Shown one piece after another: positions 35,172 to 43,600 of a stretch of 64,000 bases of DNA. The notes under the pieces were generated by a model, which ran no database searches, had not been told where the DNA came from, and saw only the letters and a program-made list of their open reading frames with translations. This stretch comes from an aff. Roholtiella sp. LEGE 12411 (GTDB lineage Bacteria > Cyanobacteriota > Cyanobacteriia > Cyanobacteriales > Nostocaceae), in assembly GCF_015206995.1 (NCBI RefSeq), contig NZ_JADEXR010000017.1:1-64000 (forward strand), given 5' to 3'. The position numbers and the translations under genes are program-made. The first letter of the stretch is position 1, and each line of letters opens with the position of its first letter.

Positions 35172-36959
35172 TTGTCCAAAAATTTTACGTCTGCTCAAAT
35201 TAAACGTTTACACCCATCTACGATCGCCTTAGTTACCAACTCCATGCAAGTGGCTATCGCTTTTTTCTCTTTTAGCGTTCTGCTTTACAGTCAAGTCGCA
35301 TCAGCAGCCTTGACTTTACCCCTACGCACCAAAAAGGGAATGGTGGTATCGGCTCATCCCCTCGCAAGTGAAGCAGGAATTTCGATGTTACGCAAAGGTG
35401 GTAACGCAGTTGATGCAGCTGTAGCCACAACTTTTGCTATTTCTGTAGTCGAGCCTTTTTCGGCGGGAATTGGCGGCGGTGGCTTTTTATTGATGCATTC
35501 TCAGAAAACTGGGGAAATCAAAGCCTTAGATTTCCGCGAACGCGCACCCCTGAAAGCTACAAGAAATATGTATCTGGATGCACAAGGTAAGGTGCGTCCA
35601 AATGCCAGTGTAAATGGTTATTTAGCCGTAGCGACACCAGGAACAGTGGCGGGACTTTATGAAGTGCATCGTCGCTATGGTAAGCTATCTTGGCAAGAGG
35701 TGGTAAAGCCTGCGATCGCTCTCGCTAAGGATGGCTTTATCCTTAGTCCTCAAGTTAGTTGGCGTTCGATCTCAGAGTACAAAAACCGCAAGCAAGCAAT
35801 TCTCGACAATCCGGCGGCGCGGGCAATTTTTATTCGCAATGGCGAATTTTATCAACCAGGGGAGAAGCTGGTGCAGCGTGACTTAGGACGCACATTATCA
35901 GCAATTGCTCAGAATCCCCAAAGTTTTTATACCGGAAATATTGCTCAAGCGATCGCTGCCGATATGGTTAAAAACGGTGGTTTAATAAGTTTGGAAGACC
36001 TGAAAGCCTACAAAACAATTTGGCGGACTCCCGTTTGTGGAAATTTCCGCAAAGCTAAAATTTGTTCAATGCCACCACCATCATCAGGAGGTATTCACCT
36101 ATTGCAGATATTAAATATTATTGGTGACACTGATTTAAAATCTTTAGGTTGGCATCATCCCGATGCTTTACATTTGATGGTAGAAGCAATGAAGATTGCT
36201 TACAGCGATCGCTCCCAATATTTAGGCGATCCAGATTTTGTCAAAGTTCCTGTACAAGAACTGCTCAGTCCAGCATACGCCAAAAAACGCCGTCAAGAAA
36301 TTAATATGAAAGTGGCTAGACCCTCGACCGAGATCAAGCCAGGACTCAATACAATTCCAAATTCAAAATCCTCTGAATCTAATGAAACTAGTCACCTTAC
36401 TGTTGTGGACGAACAACGTAATGCTGTGAGTTTGACTTTCACGATTAACTTGGGATTTGGGGCTGGTGTGGTGACACCAGGAACCGGGATTTTTCTCAAC
36501 AACGAGATGGATGATTTTGCAGCTGCACCAGGAGTACCTAATGCTTTTGGTTTAGTTGGCAACGATGCCAACAGCATTGCACCTCGCAAAACTCCCTTAT
36601 CCAGCATGACTCCCACAATTATCACAGAAAATGGACGCCTCCGCATGGCAGTGGGTGCGCCTGGAGGTAGCACCATCATCACCCAAGTCTTGCAAGTTAT
36701 CCTGAATGTGCTGGAATACAACATGGATGTCGGTGCTGCGATTTCTGTCCCACGCATACATCATCAATGGCTTCCAGATGAGTTCCGCTCAGAATCCTGG
36801 AGTTTGGATGCTCTAACTCTGCAAGAATTACGCCGTCGAGGACACAATATTAAGGAAACTACTCCTTGGGGTAATGCTAACGCGATCGCCGTGACAACGG
36901 ATGGAACTTTAGAAGGAGCGGCTGATCCCCGTGGTGAAGGTTCCCCTAGAGGGTGGTGA
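35172..36959 (+). CDS. ggt: Gamma-glutamyltransferase (glutathione hydrolase)
   Basis: Periplasmic Ntn-hydrolase that transfers or hydrolyses the gamma-glutamyl group of glutathione; it self-cleaves into two subunits. 595 residues with a signal-like segment (about 25-45, ending SQVASA). The large-subunit motifs are GGNAVDAAVAT and FSAGIGGGGFLLMH. The predicted nucleophile is Thr406 in ETSHLTVVD, with the substrate-binding PLSSMTPTII and GAPGGSTIITQV loops after it. A Glu precedes the cleavage-site Thr, where E. coli has Gln. The TTG start has an AAGG-containing upstream sequence; the ATG at 35244, just before the hydrophobic segment, is a real alternative. Confidence 0.92.
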   Translation: MSKNFTSAQIKRLHPSTIALVTNSMQVAIAFFSFSVLLYSQVASAALTLPLRTKKGMVVSAHPLASEAGISMLRKGGNAVDAAVATTFAISVVEPFSAGIGGGGFLLMHSQKTGEIKALDFRERAPLKATRNMYLDAQGKVRPNASVNGYLAVATPGTVAGLYEVHRRYGKLSWQEVVKPAIALAKDGFILSPQVSWRSISEYKNRKQAILDNPAARAIFIRNGEFYQPGEKLVQRDLGRTLSAIAQNPQSFYTGNIAQAIAADMVKNGGLISLEDLKAYKTIWRTPVCGNFRKAKICSMPPPSSGGIHLLQILNIIGDTDLKSLGWHHPDALHLMVEAMKIAYSDRSQYLGDPDFVKVPVQELLSPAYAKKRRQEINMKVARPSTEIKPGLNTIPNSKSSESNETSHLTVVDEQRNAVSLTFTINLGFGAGVVTPGTGIFLNNEMDDFAAAPGVPNAFGLVGNDANSIAPRKTPLSSMTPTIITENGRLRMAVGAPGGSTIITQVLQVILNVLEYNMDVGAAISVPRIHHQWLPDEFRSESWSLDALTLQELRRRGHNIKETTPWGNANAIAVTTDGTLEGAADPRGEGSPRGW

Positions 36960-37000
36960 GCGGGAGTGGAGGAGTGGAAGAGTAGAAGAGTGGATTGAAG

Positions 37001-37046
37001 GAGGCAGGAGGCAGGAGGCAGGAGGCAGGAGGCAGGAGGCAGAAGG
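37001..37046. repeat. Tandem heptamer tract (GGCAGGA)
   Basis: About six copies of the 7-mer GGCAGGA in tandem. This is a short tandemly repeated sequence as common in Nostocales; too short and spacerless for CRISPR. Confidence 0.85.
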
Positions 37047-37057
37047 TTTTTTTAACT

Positions 37058-37164
37058 GGTTCCTAGCCTGTAGGCTAGGAACCCATTTTCGGAGGCTCCG
37101 CCTCCAGTGGCTTGACCAGAGGCAGCAGCCTCTCGGAATACATTCCCAGCCTCCAGGCTGGGAA
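37058..37164. repeat. Cluster of four consecutive palindromes
   Basis: Four perfect stem-loops in 107 bases: GGTTCCTAGCC/GGCTAGGAACC (37058-37083), GGAGGC/GCCTCC (37091-37105), AGAGGC/GCCTCT (37118-37133) and TTCCCAGCCT/AGGCTGGGAA (37143-37164). It looks like a compound REP-type element. A TTGACCC heptamer tract follows at 37179-37208. Confidence 0.75.
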
Positions 37165-37212
37165 CGAGGCGACACAAGCCTTGACCCTTGACCCTTGACC
37201 CTTGACTCCTAA

Positions 37213-37506
37213 CTACTGATTTTGAATTGTTGACTCTGCAAAGCTGCTGCCAAATTCATTTGCCCGTGCGCTATGTACTAATGTCCAGCCAGCTTTGAGA
37301 AGTTTTTGATAAGTTGCCCAACCTTTAGAACCGCCTGGTATTTGATAATCTGGCACTGCAAATTGCCCAAAAGCTGTGTAGGGACGCCAAGGTTGATTGG
37401 GTGCTATCTGCAAATGCAAAATTTTCTCTCCATCGCTGCCAAACTTAGATAGCCAGCACATTTGTCGATGCATTGCAAACTCCTTTGCTTTTATCTGATA
37501 AAGCAT
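37213..37506 (-). CDS. Conserved hypothetical protein
   Basis: 97 residues, soluble. The core MCWLSKFGSDGEKILHLQIA, PNQPWRPYTAFGQFAVPDYQ and GGSKGWATYQKLLKAGWTLV is rich in aromatics and glycine and looks well conserved. I recall similar short Nostoc proteins without assigned function. The ATG at 37473 (MHRQMCW) is an alternative start that removes 11 residues. It stands between simple-repeat DNA and an intergenic region; no operon partner. Confidence 0.68.
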   Translation of the reverse strand: MLYQIKAKEFAMHRQMCWLSKFGSDGEKILHLQIAPNQPWRPYTAFGQFAVPDYQIPGGSKGWATYQKLLKAGWTLVHSARANEFGSSFAESTIQNQ

Positions 37507-37843
37507 AATGGCAGACTTTTGTAAAGTCTAACCTCGCCCTTGTGGGAGACTTTTTTATCTAAAGTACTATGCATGAAAAATTAAGCACTATCTAACTACG
37601 GATAATTACTTAATATGTCAACCCATGAGGGCAGCTGATAGTAGGACATAAAGATAAACAGTTTTCCCTTCCCACCAGGGCAAGATTTCTCTAATGTTAT
37701 CTGTGCTTTTTGCAATTGTATGTATCAAGAACTACTATTTAAGCTTAGGTTCGCAATCAAACTATTTGTTGTTCTGGTTACATCAGCGCGGCTTTTGGAA
37801 ATTACTTATGAAGTTGCGTAAAATCATAAATCCGCGCTTGACA
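37507..37843. other. Intergenic region
   Basis: 337 bases with no supported gene. A hairpin AGACTTT/AAAGTCT lies near 37511-37527, and a second possible stem closes at AGACTTTTTT near 37546-37555. Promoter of the minus-strand 97-residue gene presumably here. Confidence 0.35.
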
Positions 37844-38434
37844 TTAGAGCAATGGAGAATACAATTTATCACCGACAATCCCGCGAATTGTTTCTACTAA
37901 CTGGATGTATGCAAAGTCAGACAAAACAGGTTTTGAACCTTGTATTTGAATTGATTGATCTAAATCAATCCATGATTTACAGCCACCGTACCCAGAGTGA
38001 TAAGAAATTTCTTGCTCTTGAGCTAGTTTGTAAGTCCGCAGGAGGAGAATGTATAGGGGTTGACGTGCTTTCCATTTGAGGCGATCGCTAATAAAATGCT
38101 CGTTCCAAATATGGAAAGGGACTAAGGCATTAACAATAGATTCGTTACTGACTGGCAAAATATCAGTAATTTCAGCCCAACTGCCGATGCGAATTGTTTC
38201 TGGATGCCAACCTGATGTTACTGGATAGACAAGACTAGCATACTCAGTTTTCAGCATGAAAGCTTGCTGATGTTCATAAGTAGGATAAAGCAAAATCCGC
38301 TCATGAGCAACTTGGAAACGTCCATTCCGTTCATGGATACCGCCTTTACGGAGTAACATAATTGTTTTGCCACTTTCTAGGGCATTTACGGCAACTGCCC
38401 ATTCTTTGAGAGCGTGGATAGTGGTTGCTTGCAT
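37844..38434 (-). CDS. DUF1802 family protein
   Basis: 196 residues, soluble. It opens HALKEWAVAVNALESGKTIM, then LLRKGGIHERNGRFQVAHER and ILLYPTYEHQ, the characteristic start of DUF1802 proteins. The C-terminal half carries WKARQPLYILLLRTYKL and a Cys/Trp-containing GYGGCKSWIDLD. Function unknown; often in cyanobacteria and other bacteria with restriction or stress loci, but nothing of that kind adjoins here. The upstream region is a GGGTACT/GGGTAAT heptamer tract that reaches the start codon. Confidence 0.82.
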   Translation of the reverse strand: MQATTIHALKEWAVAVNALESGKTIMLLRKGGIHERNGRFQVAHERILLYPTYEHQQAFMLKTEYASLVYPVTSGWHPETIRIGSWAEITDILPVSNESIVNALVPFHIWNEHFISDRLKWKARQPLYILLLRTYKLAQEQEISYHSGYGGCKSWIDLDQSIQIQGSKPVLSDFAYIQLVETIRGIVGDKLYSPLL

Positions 38435-38490
38435 TGGGTACTGGGTAATGGGTACTGGGTACTGGGTAATCGGGAATGGGGACTGGGGAA
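38435..38490. repeat. Heptamer tract GGGTACT/GGGTAAT
   Basis: Seven to eight consecutive 7-base units of GGGTAMT type shading into GGGAATG. It lies right at the 5' end of the DUF1802 gene. Confidence 0.8.
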
Positions 38491-38621
38491 AAATTCCAAA
38501 ATATGTTTGGGGTTAGAGCAAATTCCATAATTTTTCATTTGAATACCACTACCCCAATCCCTTTTACTCATAGGTTAACATCTGGTGTGTTGACTATCAT
38601 CCACACCATTGCTACTCAATT

Positions 38622-38703
38622 AGGACTTACGCAATAACTCTCTGAAACTCTTATTACTTTGCGTCCTTTGCGGTTCGTTTTTTCATGATTTTGCATAAGT
38701 TCT
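38622..38703. repeat. Decayed family A MITE
   Basis: The left end AGGACTTACGCAA is intact; the right end is altered (TTTTGCATAAGTTCT). It is a degenerate copy of the family at 4785 and 30362. Confidence 0.5.
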
Positions 38704-39102
38704 GTTAATCATAGAAAATTAGCAATATCCTTAATTTAATTGCTTTTATAAATAATTCTGTTCCTTCTTTATTCTTTAATCAAAATCGAAATGATTAAAT
38801 TCATACTATAGCAATTTGATTAAAAAAAGATGTAGGTAGTTTAAAAAATAAACTAGTTACAAATAAACGCTGTATTAAACATTACAAATTGTTGAAATTA
38901 ACTCTACTCTAGACAGACGGAACGAGAAATTAACAAAGTTAAATTTTAAGATAAATGCCTACATACAATTTTTAAACTTCTGATTGACATTGTTAATTAT
39001 ATTCAGAAGTATAACAACAGTTGTGCTTACAGAAAATTGCTTATCAATTTAAGGAGTTTTTAGCTTTTAACTCAAGAGATATCGATGAGGAGAAACTCCC
39101 AA
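38704..39102. other. AT-rich upstream region of the L,D-transpeptidase gene
   Basis: About 400 very AT-rich bases with no gene supported. A frame at 39021 lacks coding features. It presumably holds the promoter of the next gene. Confidence 0.35.
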
Positions 39103-39669
39103 ATGTTTCTGCCACTGAAATACAGGCATATCCAAATGTTAAGGCAATCATTCAAATTAGTTATTATAACTTCTGCATTTGTATTAAATTCTCATCCGGC
39201 GATACCATTAGCTTCTGAGATGACAGTTACTTCTCAAACCTCATCTAACAATTTAGTTGCTAATGATTCCAATACTTTACCTCTTCATCTCAAGATTAGT
39301 CTTAGCGATCGCCAAGTAACTCTCTATCGAGGAAAAACCCAAATTAAAAGTTATCCAATAGCAGTGGGCCGTCAAGGTTGGGAAACCCCAATAGGTAATT
39401 TTCAAATACTTAATATGTTGAAAAATCCTACTTGGATCAACCCTTTCACCGAGAAAGCTATCCCAGGAGGACACGCTGAAAATCCTCTTGGTAACTACTG
39501 GATTGGATTTTGGACAGACGGTAAAAATTGGGTTGGCTTTCATGGTACTCCTAATCCTGATTCAATAGGCAAAGCTGTCTCACATGGTTGTATTAGGATG
39601 TACAACCACGATATTAAGGAATTATTCCATCAGGTGGATTTAGGGACACCAGTCACTGTAGAACCATAG
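39103..39669 (+). CDS. L,D-transpeptidase (YkuD domain), exported
   Basis: Cross-links peptidoglycan 3-3 or attaches proteins to it, in the periplasm. 188 residues. An N-terminal signal or anchor (LVIITSAFVLNSHPAIPLAS) is followed by a compact YkuD domain from about 70: LSDRQVTLYRGKTQIKSYP, VGRQGWETPIGNFQI, and the catalytic VGFHGTPNPD and SHGCIRMYN (His and Cys present). The ATG at 39103 is chosen because GAGGAG (39087-39092) lies 10 bases upstream; the in-frame ATG at 39085 overlaps that site. There is no LysM or other wall-binding module. Confidence 0.9.
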   Translation: MFLPLKYRHIQMLRQSFKLVIITSAFVLNSHPAIPLASEMTVTSQTSSNNLVANDSNTLPLHLKISLSDRQVTLYRGKTQIKSYPIAVGRQGWETPIGNFQILNMLKNPTWINPFTEKAIPGGHAENPLGNYWIGFWTDGKNWVGFHGTPNPDSIGKAVSHGCIRMYNHDIKELFHQVDLGTPVTVEP

Positions 39670-39748
39670 CTGAGGTAGTCTCCTCCTTTACAGCTATCGA
39701 CTTCAGCTGCATAAGATGGAGAAGGAATTATCAAATCAAGATTTAAGC

Positions 39749-40699
39749 ATGGAAAAGCGATCGCTAGGTAAATCGGATGTGCAAATCACACCCATTCTTA
39801 TGGGAACTTGGCAAGCTGGTAAAAAAATGTGGGTGGGAATTGAAGATGCTGACTCTATTAAAACCATCCGAGCCGCTTATGAGTCCGGGATCACTACAAT
39901 TGATACTGCTGAAGTATATGGTGAAGGGCATTCTGAGCGCATTGTAGCGGAAGCTTTATCTGATGTGCGCGATCGCGTGGAATATGCCACAAAAGTTTTT
40001 GCTAACCATCTAAAGCATGATCAAGTAATTGAAGCTTGTGAGCGCTCTCTAACTAACCTCAAAACCGATTACATCGACCTTTACCAAATTCATTGGCCTT
40101 CCGGCGCTTTCAATAGTGAAATAGTGCCAATTCAGGAAACTATGAGTGCTCTGACTTCACTCAAAGAGCAAGGTAAAATTCGAGCAATTGGTGTTTCTAA
40201 TTTTTCCCGCGCTCAATTGGCAGAAGCAGCAAAGTATGGACGTATTGATAGTTTACAACCACCCTATTCTTTGTTTTGGAGACAGATAGAAAAGGATGCA
40301 ATGCCTTATTGTGTAGAAAACAATATTTCTATCCTGGCCTATTCGCCTTTAGCACAAGGATTGTTGACAGGGAAATTTGAGTATGGTCATAAATTTGACC
40401 CAGCAGACAACCGTGCTAAGAACAAACTGTTTCAAGGCGAAAACTTTGAACGTGCCGAACAAGCTTTAGAAAAACTGCGTCCCATAGCTGCCCGCCACAA
40501 TTGTACCCTGGCACAGTTGGCTTTGGCGTGGTTAATTGCCCAACCCCAAGCAAATGCGATCGCCGGCGCGCGTTATCCTGAACAAGCAACAGCAAACGCA
40601 CTAGCCGCTGAGGTTAAACTTTCTGCTGCCGAACTGGTAGAAATTGATGCTATTGGACGCATCGTCACCGACCATTTTGATGACAGTCCAATTATGTGA
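39749..40699 (+). CDS. Aldo/keto reductase
   Basis: NADPH-dependent oxidoreductase of the AKR superfamily; carbonyl substrate unknown. 316 residues. The catalytic tetrad is visible: Asp and Tyr in TIDTAEVYGEG, Lys in YATKVF, His in LYQIHWP. The cofactor end includes IRAIGVSNFSRAQL and LAWLIAQPQANAIAGAR. It resembles the YghZ/IolS-like cyanobacterial group. The ATG at 39749 (MEKRSLGKSDVQITP) matches the usual start; another in-frame ATG at 39716 would add 11 residues. The previous gene ends about 50-80 bases upstream on the same strand. Confidence 0.9.
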   Translation: MEKRSLGKSDVQITPILMGTWQAGKKMWVGIEDADSIKTIRAAYESGITTIDTAEVYGEGHSERIVAEALSDVRDRVEYATKVFANHLKHDQVIEACERSLTNLKTDYIDLYQIHWPSGAFNSEIVPIQETMSALTSLKEQGKIRAIGVSNFSRAQLAEAAKYGRIDSLQPPYSLFWRQIEKDAMPYCVENNISILAYSPLAQGLLTGKFEYGHKFDPADNRAKNKLFQGENFERAEQALEKLRPIAARHNCTLAQLALAWLIAQPQANAIAGARYPEQATANALAAEVKLSAAELVEIDAIGRIVTDHFDDSPIM

Positions 40700-40810
40700 A
40701 ATCTCGAATGACTAATACTGATCGTCGCGGATCTGAAACCCGGATTGCTTGGTAAAGGTGGACGAAGGGCGACGACCTGGGAACCAGGGTGGAATAGTGG
40801 AAAAATGATC

Positions 40811-40909
40811 TTAAGTGGACGGTTTTGTACTTCTGAGTAGCTGCTTAATTTCTGCTGGGGTTTGTCCATCTGCGAGGGATTTTTGTAAATAATTTGCTAG
40901 ATTGATTGG
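40811..40909 (-). pseudogene. Short coding remnant, minus strand
   Basis: 32 codons between two stops read INLANYLQKSLADGQTPAEI and then KQLLRSTKPST. The composition and helix pattern look like a real protein C-terminus, but there is no start and no family was recognised. It probably survives from a deleted gene. Confidence 0.3.
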
Positions 40910-40984
40910 TCAAGTTAGTTGCAGATCTACTAGAGTGAACAACTAACATCCTCCGTAATATCAGCATCTTCAAAAGCAAAAAAT

Positions 40985-41587
40985 ATGACAATCAGATATT
41001 TGTTGCCATTAATCGCAGCTACTTTTTTATGCAGTGGTTCTGTTTTAGTAGATGCGCGTCAACCCAAACGTCCAGTTTCTCAAACTAAACCAACTGCTGC
41101 TCAACTAGTGCAGCCACAATGGAAGTTATTTACTGCTCCAGATGGGCGCTTTACTATTTTGATGCCCGGAATGCCTCAAAGAGAGACTCAAACCCAAAAA
41201 ACCTACATGGGGGAAATTAACTTAGAAATATTTGTCGCTCAACCGCCAAAGCAGCAAGTGGCATATCTAGTAACTTATAATGACTTTCCTCACAGTTATG
41301 GTCAAATGTCTAACCCTCAAGAAATATTGAATAAAGCCCAGCTTATGGCTTTAAAAACTACGAAAAGTAATTTAGTACGTCAACGCAATATTCGTAGTTC
41401 AAATGGTCATCCGGGTAGAGAAATTGAGTATATTAACTCTGGCGGCAAAATCACTAAAAACAGGATGTATGTTGCTGAGGGACGCTTGTATCAAGTAATG
41501 GCTATAACTACGAAAAAGCAGCACAAGACTTTAGCTAGAACTATTACAGGTTATTTAAATTCTTTTACTGTAGTTTTGAAAAAGTGA
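40985..41587 (+). CDS. Exported conserved hypothetical protein
   Basis: 200 residues with a signal peptide (LLPLIAATFLCSGSVLVDA; a Cys at 16 is not in a good lipobox). The mature part has WKLFTAPDGRFTILMPGMPQ, NLEIFVAQPPKQQVAYLVTY, a DFPHSYGQ motif and a C-terminal YLNSFTVVLKK. The pattern, a beta-rich domain starting 'F-DG-F-I-MPG-P', recurs in cyanobacterial periplasmic proteins and vaguely recalls PsbP-like folds, but no function is known. It lies about 400 bases upstream of psbA on the same strand; no evidence of linkage. Confidence 0.72.
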   Translation: MTIRYLLPLIAATFLCSGSVLVDARQPKRPVSQTKPTAAQLVQPQWKLFTAPDGRFTILMPGMPQRETQTQKTYMGEINLEIFVAQPPKQQVAYLVTYNDFPHSYGQMSNPQEILNKAQLMALKTTKSNLVRQRNIRSSNGHPGREIEYINSGGKITKNRMYVAEGRLYQVMAITTKKQHKTLARTITGYLNSFTVVLKK

Positions 41588-41759
41588 AATCACCTACCCC
41601 CCTTGGACTTGTATTCAAGGTTAATAGCTTAAGTCCAATGTAAAGTACCTACACCTGCCGAGTCTGGCGATCGCATTGGTCAAAAGACAGTCGTCAACTC
41701 ACGCGCATTCATGAGCCAGCGCTGTACATGGGTTTCCCGTCGCAGGCGACTGGCGTCCC

Positions 41760-41779
41760 ACACTCATTCGAGTGAGTGT
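41760..41779. other. Short hairpin upstream of psbA
   Basis: ACACTCA, 6-base loop, TGAGTGT, about 215 bases before the psbA ATG. It may end the preceding transcript. Confidence 0.35.
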
Positions 41780-41910
41780 AGGACGAATGCTGAAGAAGTT
41801 AAATCTTGGAGTTTTTAACCAAACCTACAAAGCGATCGCAACCCTAACCCTTTAATAAGTAAAACTAATAGCTTCCATCAGTTTTACAAAAATTAAAAGC
41901 TTGATAAAGT

Positions 41911-41928
41911 TATGTAAATTAGTGTAAG
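41911..41928 (-). promoter_or_regulatory. HLR1-like site upstream of psbA
   Basis: Read on the minus strand it gives CTTACACT-AA-TTTACATA. That is two copies of the (G/T)TTACA(T/A)(T/A) half-site at 10-base spacing, the second perfect and the first with two mismatches. HLR1 is the binding site of the response regulator RpaB in cyanobacterial high-light genes. A weak promoter (TTGATA, 18 bases, TAAGTT) overlaps it at 41901-41930. Confidence 0.45.
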
Positions 41929-41992
41929 TTACTATCACAAGCAAAAAAACAACTTGCTTGATTCATTCACAACTAAACGCACTTATAAAACC

Positions 41993-43075
41993 ATGACAGC
42001 AACCTTACAACAGCGCAGCAGCGCCAACGTATGGGATAAATTCTGTGAGTGGATAACCAGCACCAACAACCGCCTATACATTGGCTGGTTCGGCGTGTTG
42101 ATGATCCCCACCCTACTAGCAGCCACCACCTGCTTCATCATCGCCTTCATCGCCGCCCCCCCCGTAGACATCGACGGCATCCGGGAACCAGTAGCAGGTT
42201 CATTAATCTACGGAAACAACATCATCTCCGGCGCAGTAGTACCATCCTCCAACGCCATCGGTCTACACTTCTACCCAATTTGGGAAGCAGCTTCCTTAGA
42301 CGAGTGGCTGTACAACGGCGGTCCCTACCAGTTAGTAGTATTCCACTTCCTAATCGGCATATTCTGCTACATGGGACGTGAGTGGGAACTATCTTACCGC
42401 TTAGGAATGCGTCCTTGGATTGCGATCGCCTACTCAGCTCCGGTTGCAGCAGCAAGCGCAGTCTTCTTGGTATACCCAATTGGACAAGGTTCATTCTCAG
42501 ATGGTATGCCTTTGGGTATTTCGGGAACCTTCAACTTCATGATCGTGTTCCAAGCAGAACACAACATCTTAATGCACCCCTTCCACCAACTAGGTGTAGC
42601 AGGTGTATTCGGTGGTTCATTATTCAGTGCAATGCACGGTTCACTAGTAACCTCCTCGTTAGTTCGTGAAACCACCGAAAGCGAATCCCTTAACTACGGT
42701 TACAAATTCGGTCAAGAAGAAGAAACCTACAACATCGTTGCGGCTCACGGCTACTTCGGTCGGTTAATCTTCCAATACGCATCATTCAACAACAGCCGTT
42801 CACTACACTTCTTCTTGGCTGCATGGCCAGTCATCGGGATTTGGTTCACCGCCTTGGGTGTAAGCACGATGGCGTTCAACTTGAACGGTTTCAACTTCAA
42901 CCAATCAATCATTGATTCTCAAGGTCGTGTGATTGGTACTTGGGCAGATGTAATCAACCGGGCTAACCTGGGTATGGAAGTAATGCACGAGCGCAATGCT
43001 CACAACTTCCCTCTAGATTTGGCTGCTCTTGATTCTGCTCCTGTAGCTATCAGTGCTCCTGCAATCAACGGTTAA
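41993..43075 (+). CDS. psbA: Photosystem II D1 protein
   Basis: Reaction-centre core subunit in the thylakoid membrane, binding the primary donor chlorophylls, QB and manganese ligands. The 360-residue length is standard. Five membrane spans, [19 protein letters not shown] and the C-terminal extension after LDLA (cleaved at Ala344 by CtpA) are all present. Residue 130 is Glu (YMGREWELS), the type linked with high-light D1 forms; low-light forms have Gln. The ATG at 41993 (MTATLQQR) is the conserved start. Codon use shifts to frequent C-ending codons, as expected of a very highly expressed gene. A strong terminator follows at 43097. Confidence 0.99.
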   Translation: MTATLQQRSSANVWDKFCEWITSTNNRLYIGWFGVLMIPTLLAATTCFIIAFIAAPPVDIDGIREPVAGSLIYGNNIISGAVVPSSNAIGLHFYPIWEAASLDEWLYNGGPYQLVVFHFLIGIFCYMGREWELSYRLGMRPWIAIAYSAPVAAASAVFLVYPIGQGSFSDGMPLGISGTFNFMIVFQAEHNILMHPFHQLGVAGVFGGSLFSAMHGSLVTSSLVRETTESESLNYGYKFGQEEETYNIVAAHGYFGRLIFQYASFNNSRSLHFFLAAWPVIGIWFTALGVSTMAFNLNGFNFNQSIIDSQGRVIGTWADVINRANLGMEVMHERNAHNFPLDLAALDSAPVAISAPAING

Positions 43076-43096
43076 TTCTGAATTTAACTAAGTAGA

Positions 43097-43128
43097 AAGC
43101 GCTCTCCAGGAATGGAGGGCGCTTTTTT
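43097..43128 (+). terminator. Rho-independent terminator of psbA
   Basis: Stem AAGCGCTCTCCA / TGGAGGGCGCTT (one G-T wobble) with a GGAA loop followed by TTTT, 20 bases past the psbA stop. Confidence 0.92.
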
Positions 43129-43422
43129 GTTGGAACAAGTTGCTTTACTGATGAGCTATCATAAGTCCTTTGTAAATAACCCTCTTGTGTCACTCTCCGG
43201 GAGGGCGATCGCTAGAAGCCTCATGAGGCAATCAATACAAGCTATACTTTTAGAAAAAAATAGGTCTTGTATTTGTTATTAGAAAAGAATCGCACGATTG
43301 CTTGCTATACAAAAGCTCTAGATTTTAGAAAAGGCAAATGTTTTCGGAGAGTGACAGAAGCTGTTCATGAGCGATCGCTCGCTATGGATGAAAGAAACCA
43401 TTCTGTTTTCTTAGGAGAGGGT

Positions 43423-43493
43423 TACTTTCGACTAATGACAAATGACGCATGACAGCCCTCATGAATGATTGTGCAATTTAAATGTCTTTTAGC
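43423..43493. repeat. Dispersed repeat, family D, inverted copy
   Basis: 71 bases identical at 70 positions to 28008-28078 in inverted orientation. It lies between psbA and the carotenoid oxygenase gene. The rest of 43129-43600 contains no supported gene. Confidence 0.7.
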
Positions 43494-43600
43494 TTATGCA
43501 GCATTTATAGAGAATTGGTATTCTTTTTCAAGACTTTCTATAATTAAAATTTATTTGTCGTGCTATCACACGAAATTCAGTAAATCTTATAACTAATACA

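Noticed and set aside
37001-37046. CRISPR-like tandem repeat
   Set aside because: Contiguous heptamers without spacers; no cas genes.
36909-37191. Open frames on both strands across the GGCAGGA tract
   Set aside because: Open only because a 7-mer repeat lacks stops; low complexity.
38346-38571. Minus-strand frames upstream of the DUF1802 gene
   Set aside because: Encoded by the GGGTACT heptamer tract (PVPSTHYPVP-type peptide).
42049-42669. Overlapping frames inside psbA in other frames
   Set aside because: Shadow frames created by the C-rich codon use of psbA.
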